A stretch of 6,085 nt of DNA from Thermoplasmata archaeon (GTDB lineage: Archaea; Thermoplasmatota; Thermoplasmata; JAGHBH01). The translations under genes and the position numbers were made by a program. Under the pieces are notes generated by a model that ran no database searches, was not told the origin of the DNA, and saw nothing but the letters and a program-made list of their open reading frames with translations. Where the stretch lies: positions 1 through 6,085 of the forward strand of contig JAGHBH010000016.1 in the NCBI GenBank assembly GCA_021161085.1. The letters are read 5' to 3'. Shown here in pieces: positions 6,082-6,085 of the stretch. The first letter of the stretch is position 1. Every line of letters begins with the position of its first letter.

Positions 6082-6085
6082 CGCC

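Overview
This looks like an archaeal chromosome segment, most likely from a Thermoplasmatota-like euryarchaeon. The isoleucyl-tRNA synthetase is of the archaeal/eukaryotic type, the Shine-Dalgarno sites have the archaeal GGTGA core, and the tRNA gene encodes its own CCA. A DUF835 domain is present, a family I know mainly from euryarchaea and especially Thermoplasmata-related lineages. Coding DNA is GC-rich but uses ATA for Ile and AGG/AGA for Arg freely. The phylum is an inference; the archaeal assignment is firm.

Layout, left to right. (1) Positions 2-262, + strand: the last 86 residues of a gene that starts outside the window, forming an extremely Lys/Gly-rich tail. (2) Positions 263-533: an intergenic region with a GC-rich inverted repeat, an AT-rich promoter-like tract, a direct repeat spaced two helical turns apart, and a leader with a small hairpin and a good SD. 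(3) Positions 534-1646, + strand: a 370-residue protein made of two tandem copies of a unit (winged helix plus a roughly 110-residue alpha/beta domain), probably a DNA-binding regulator. (4) Positions 1647-1702: a 56-bp convergent junction. (5) Positions 1703-5923, - strand: ileS, 1406 residues. A complete isoleucyl-tRNA synthetase of about 1050 residues continues in frame into a Pro/Gly/Ala-rich linker, a Rad51-like helix-hairpin-helix, a four-cysteine zinc ribbon and a DUF835 domain. (6) Positions 6006-6081, - strand: a complete tRNA-His(GTG) lying 82 bp upstream of ileS in the same orientation, with no AT-rich promoter between them.

The tRNA-His and ileS may share one transcript, giving a small translation-related unit that converges on the regulator gene. 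The most unusual item is the extension of a housekeeping tRNA synthetase by about 350 residues of HhH, zinc ribbon and DUF835. I know of no described isoleucyl-tRNA synthetase with this arrangement, but I could not search. The second is the match between a duplicated two-wing regulator and a two-copy direct repeat in its own promoter region, which suggests autoregulation.
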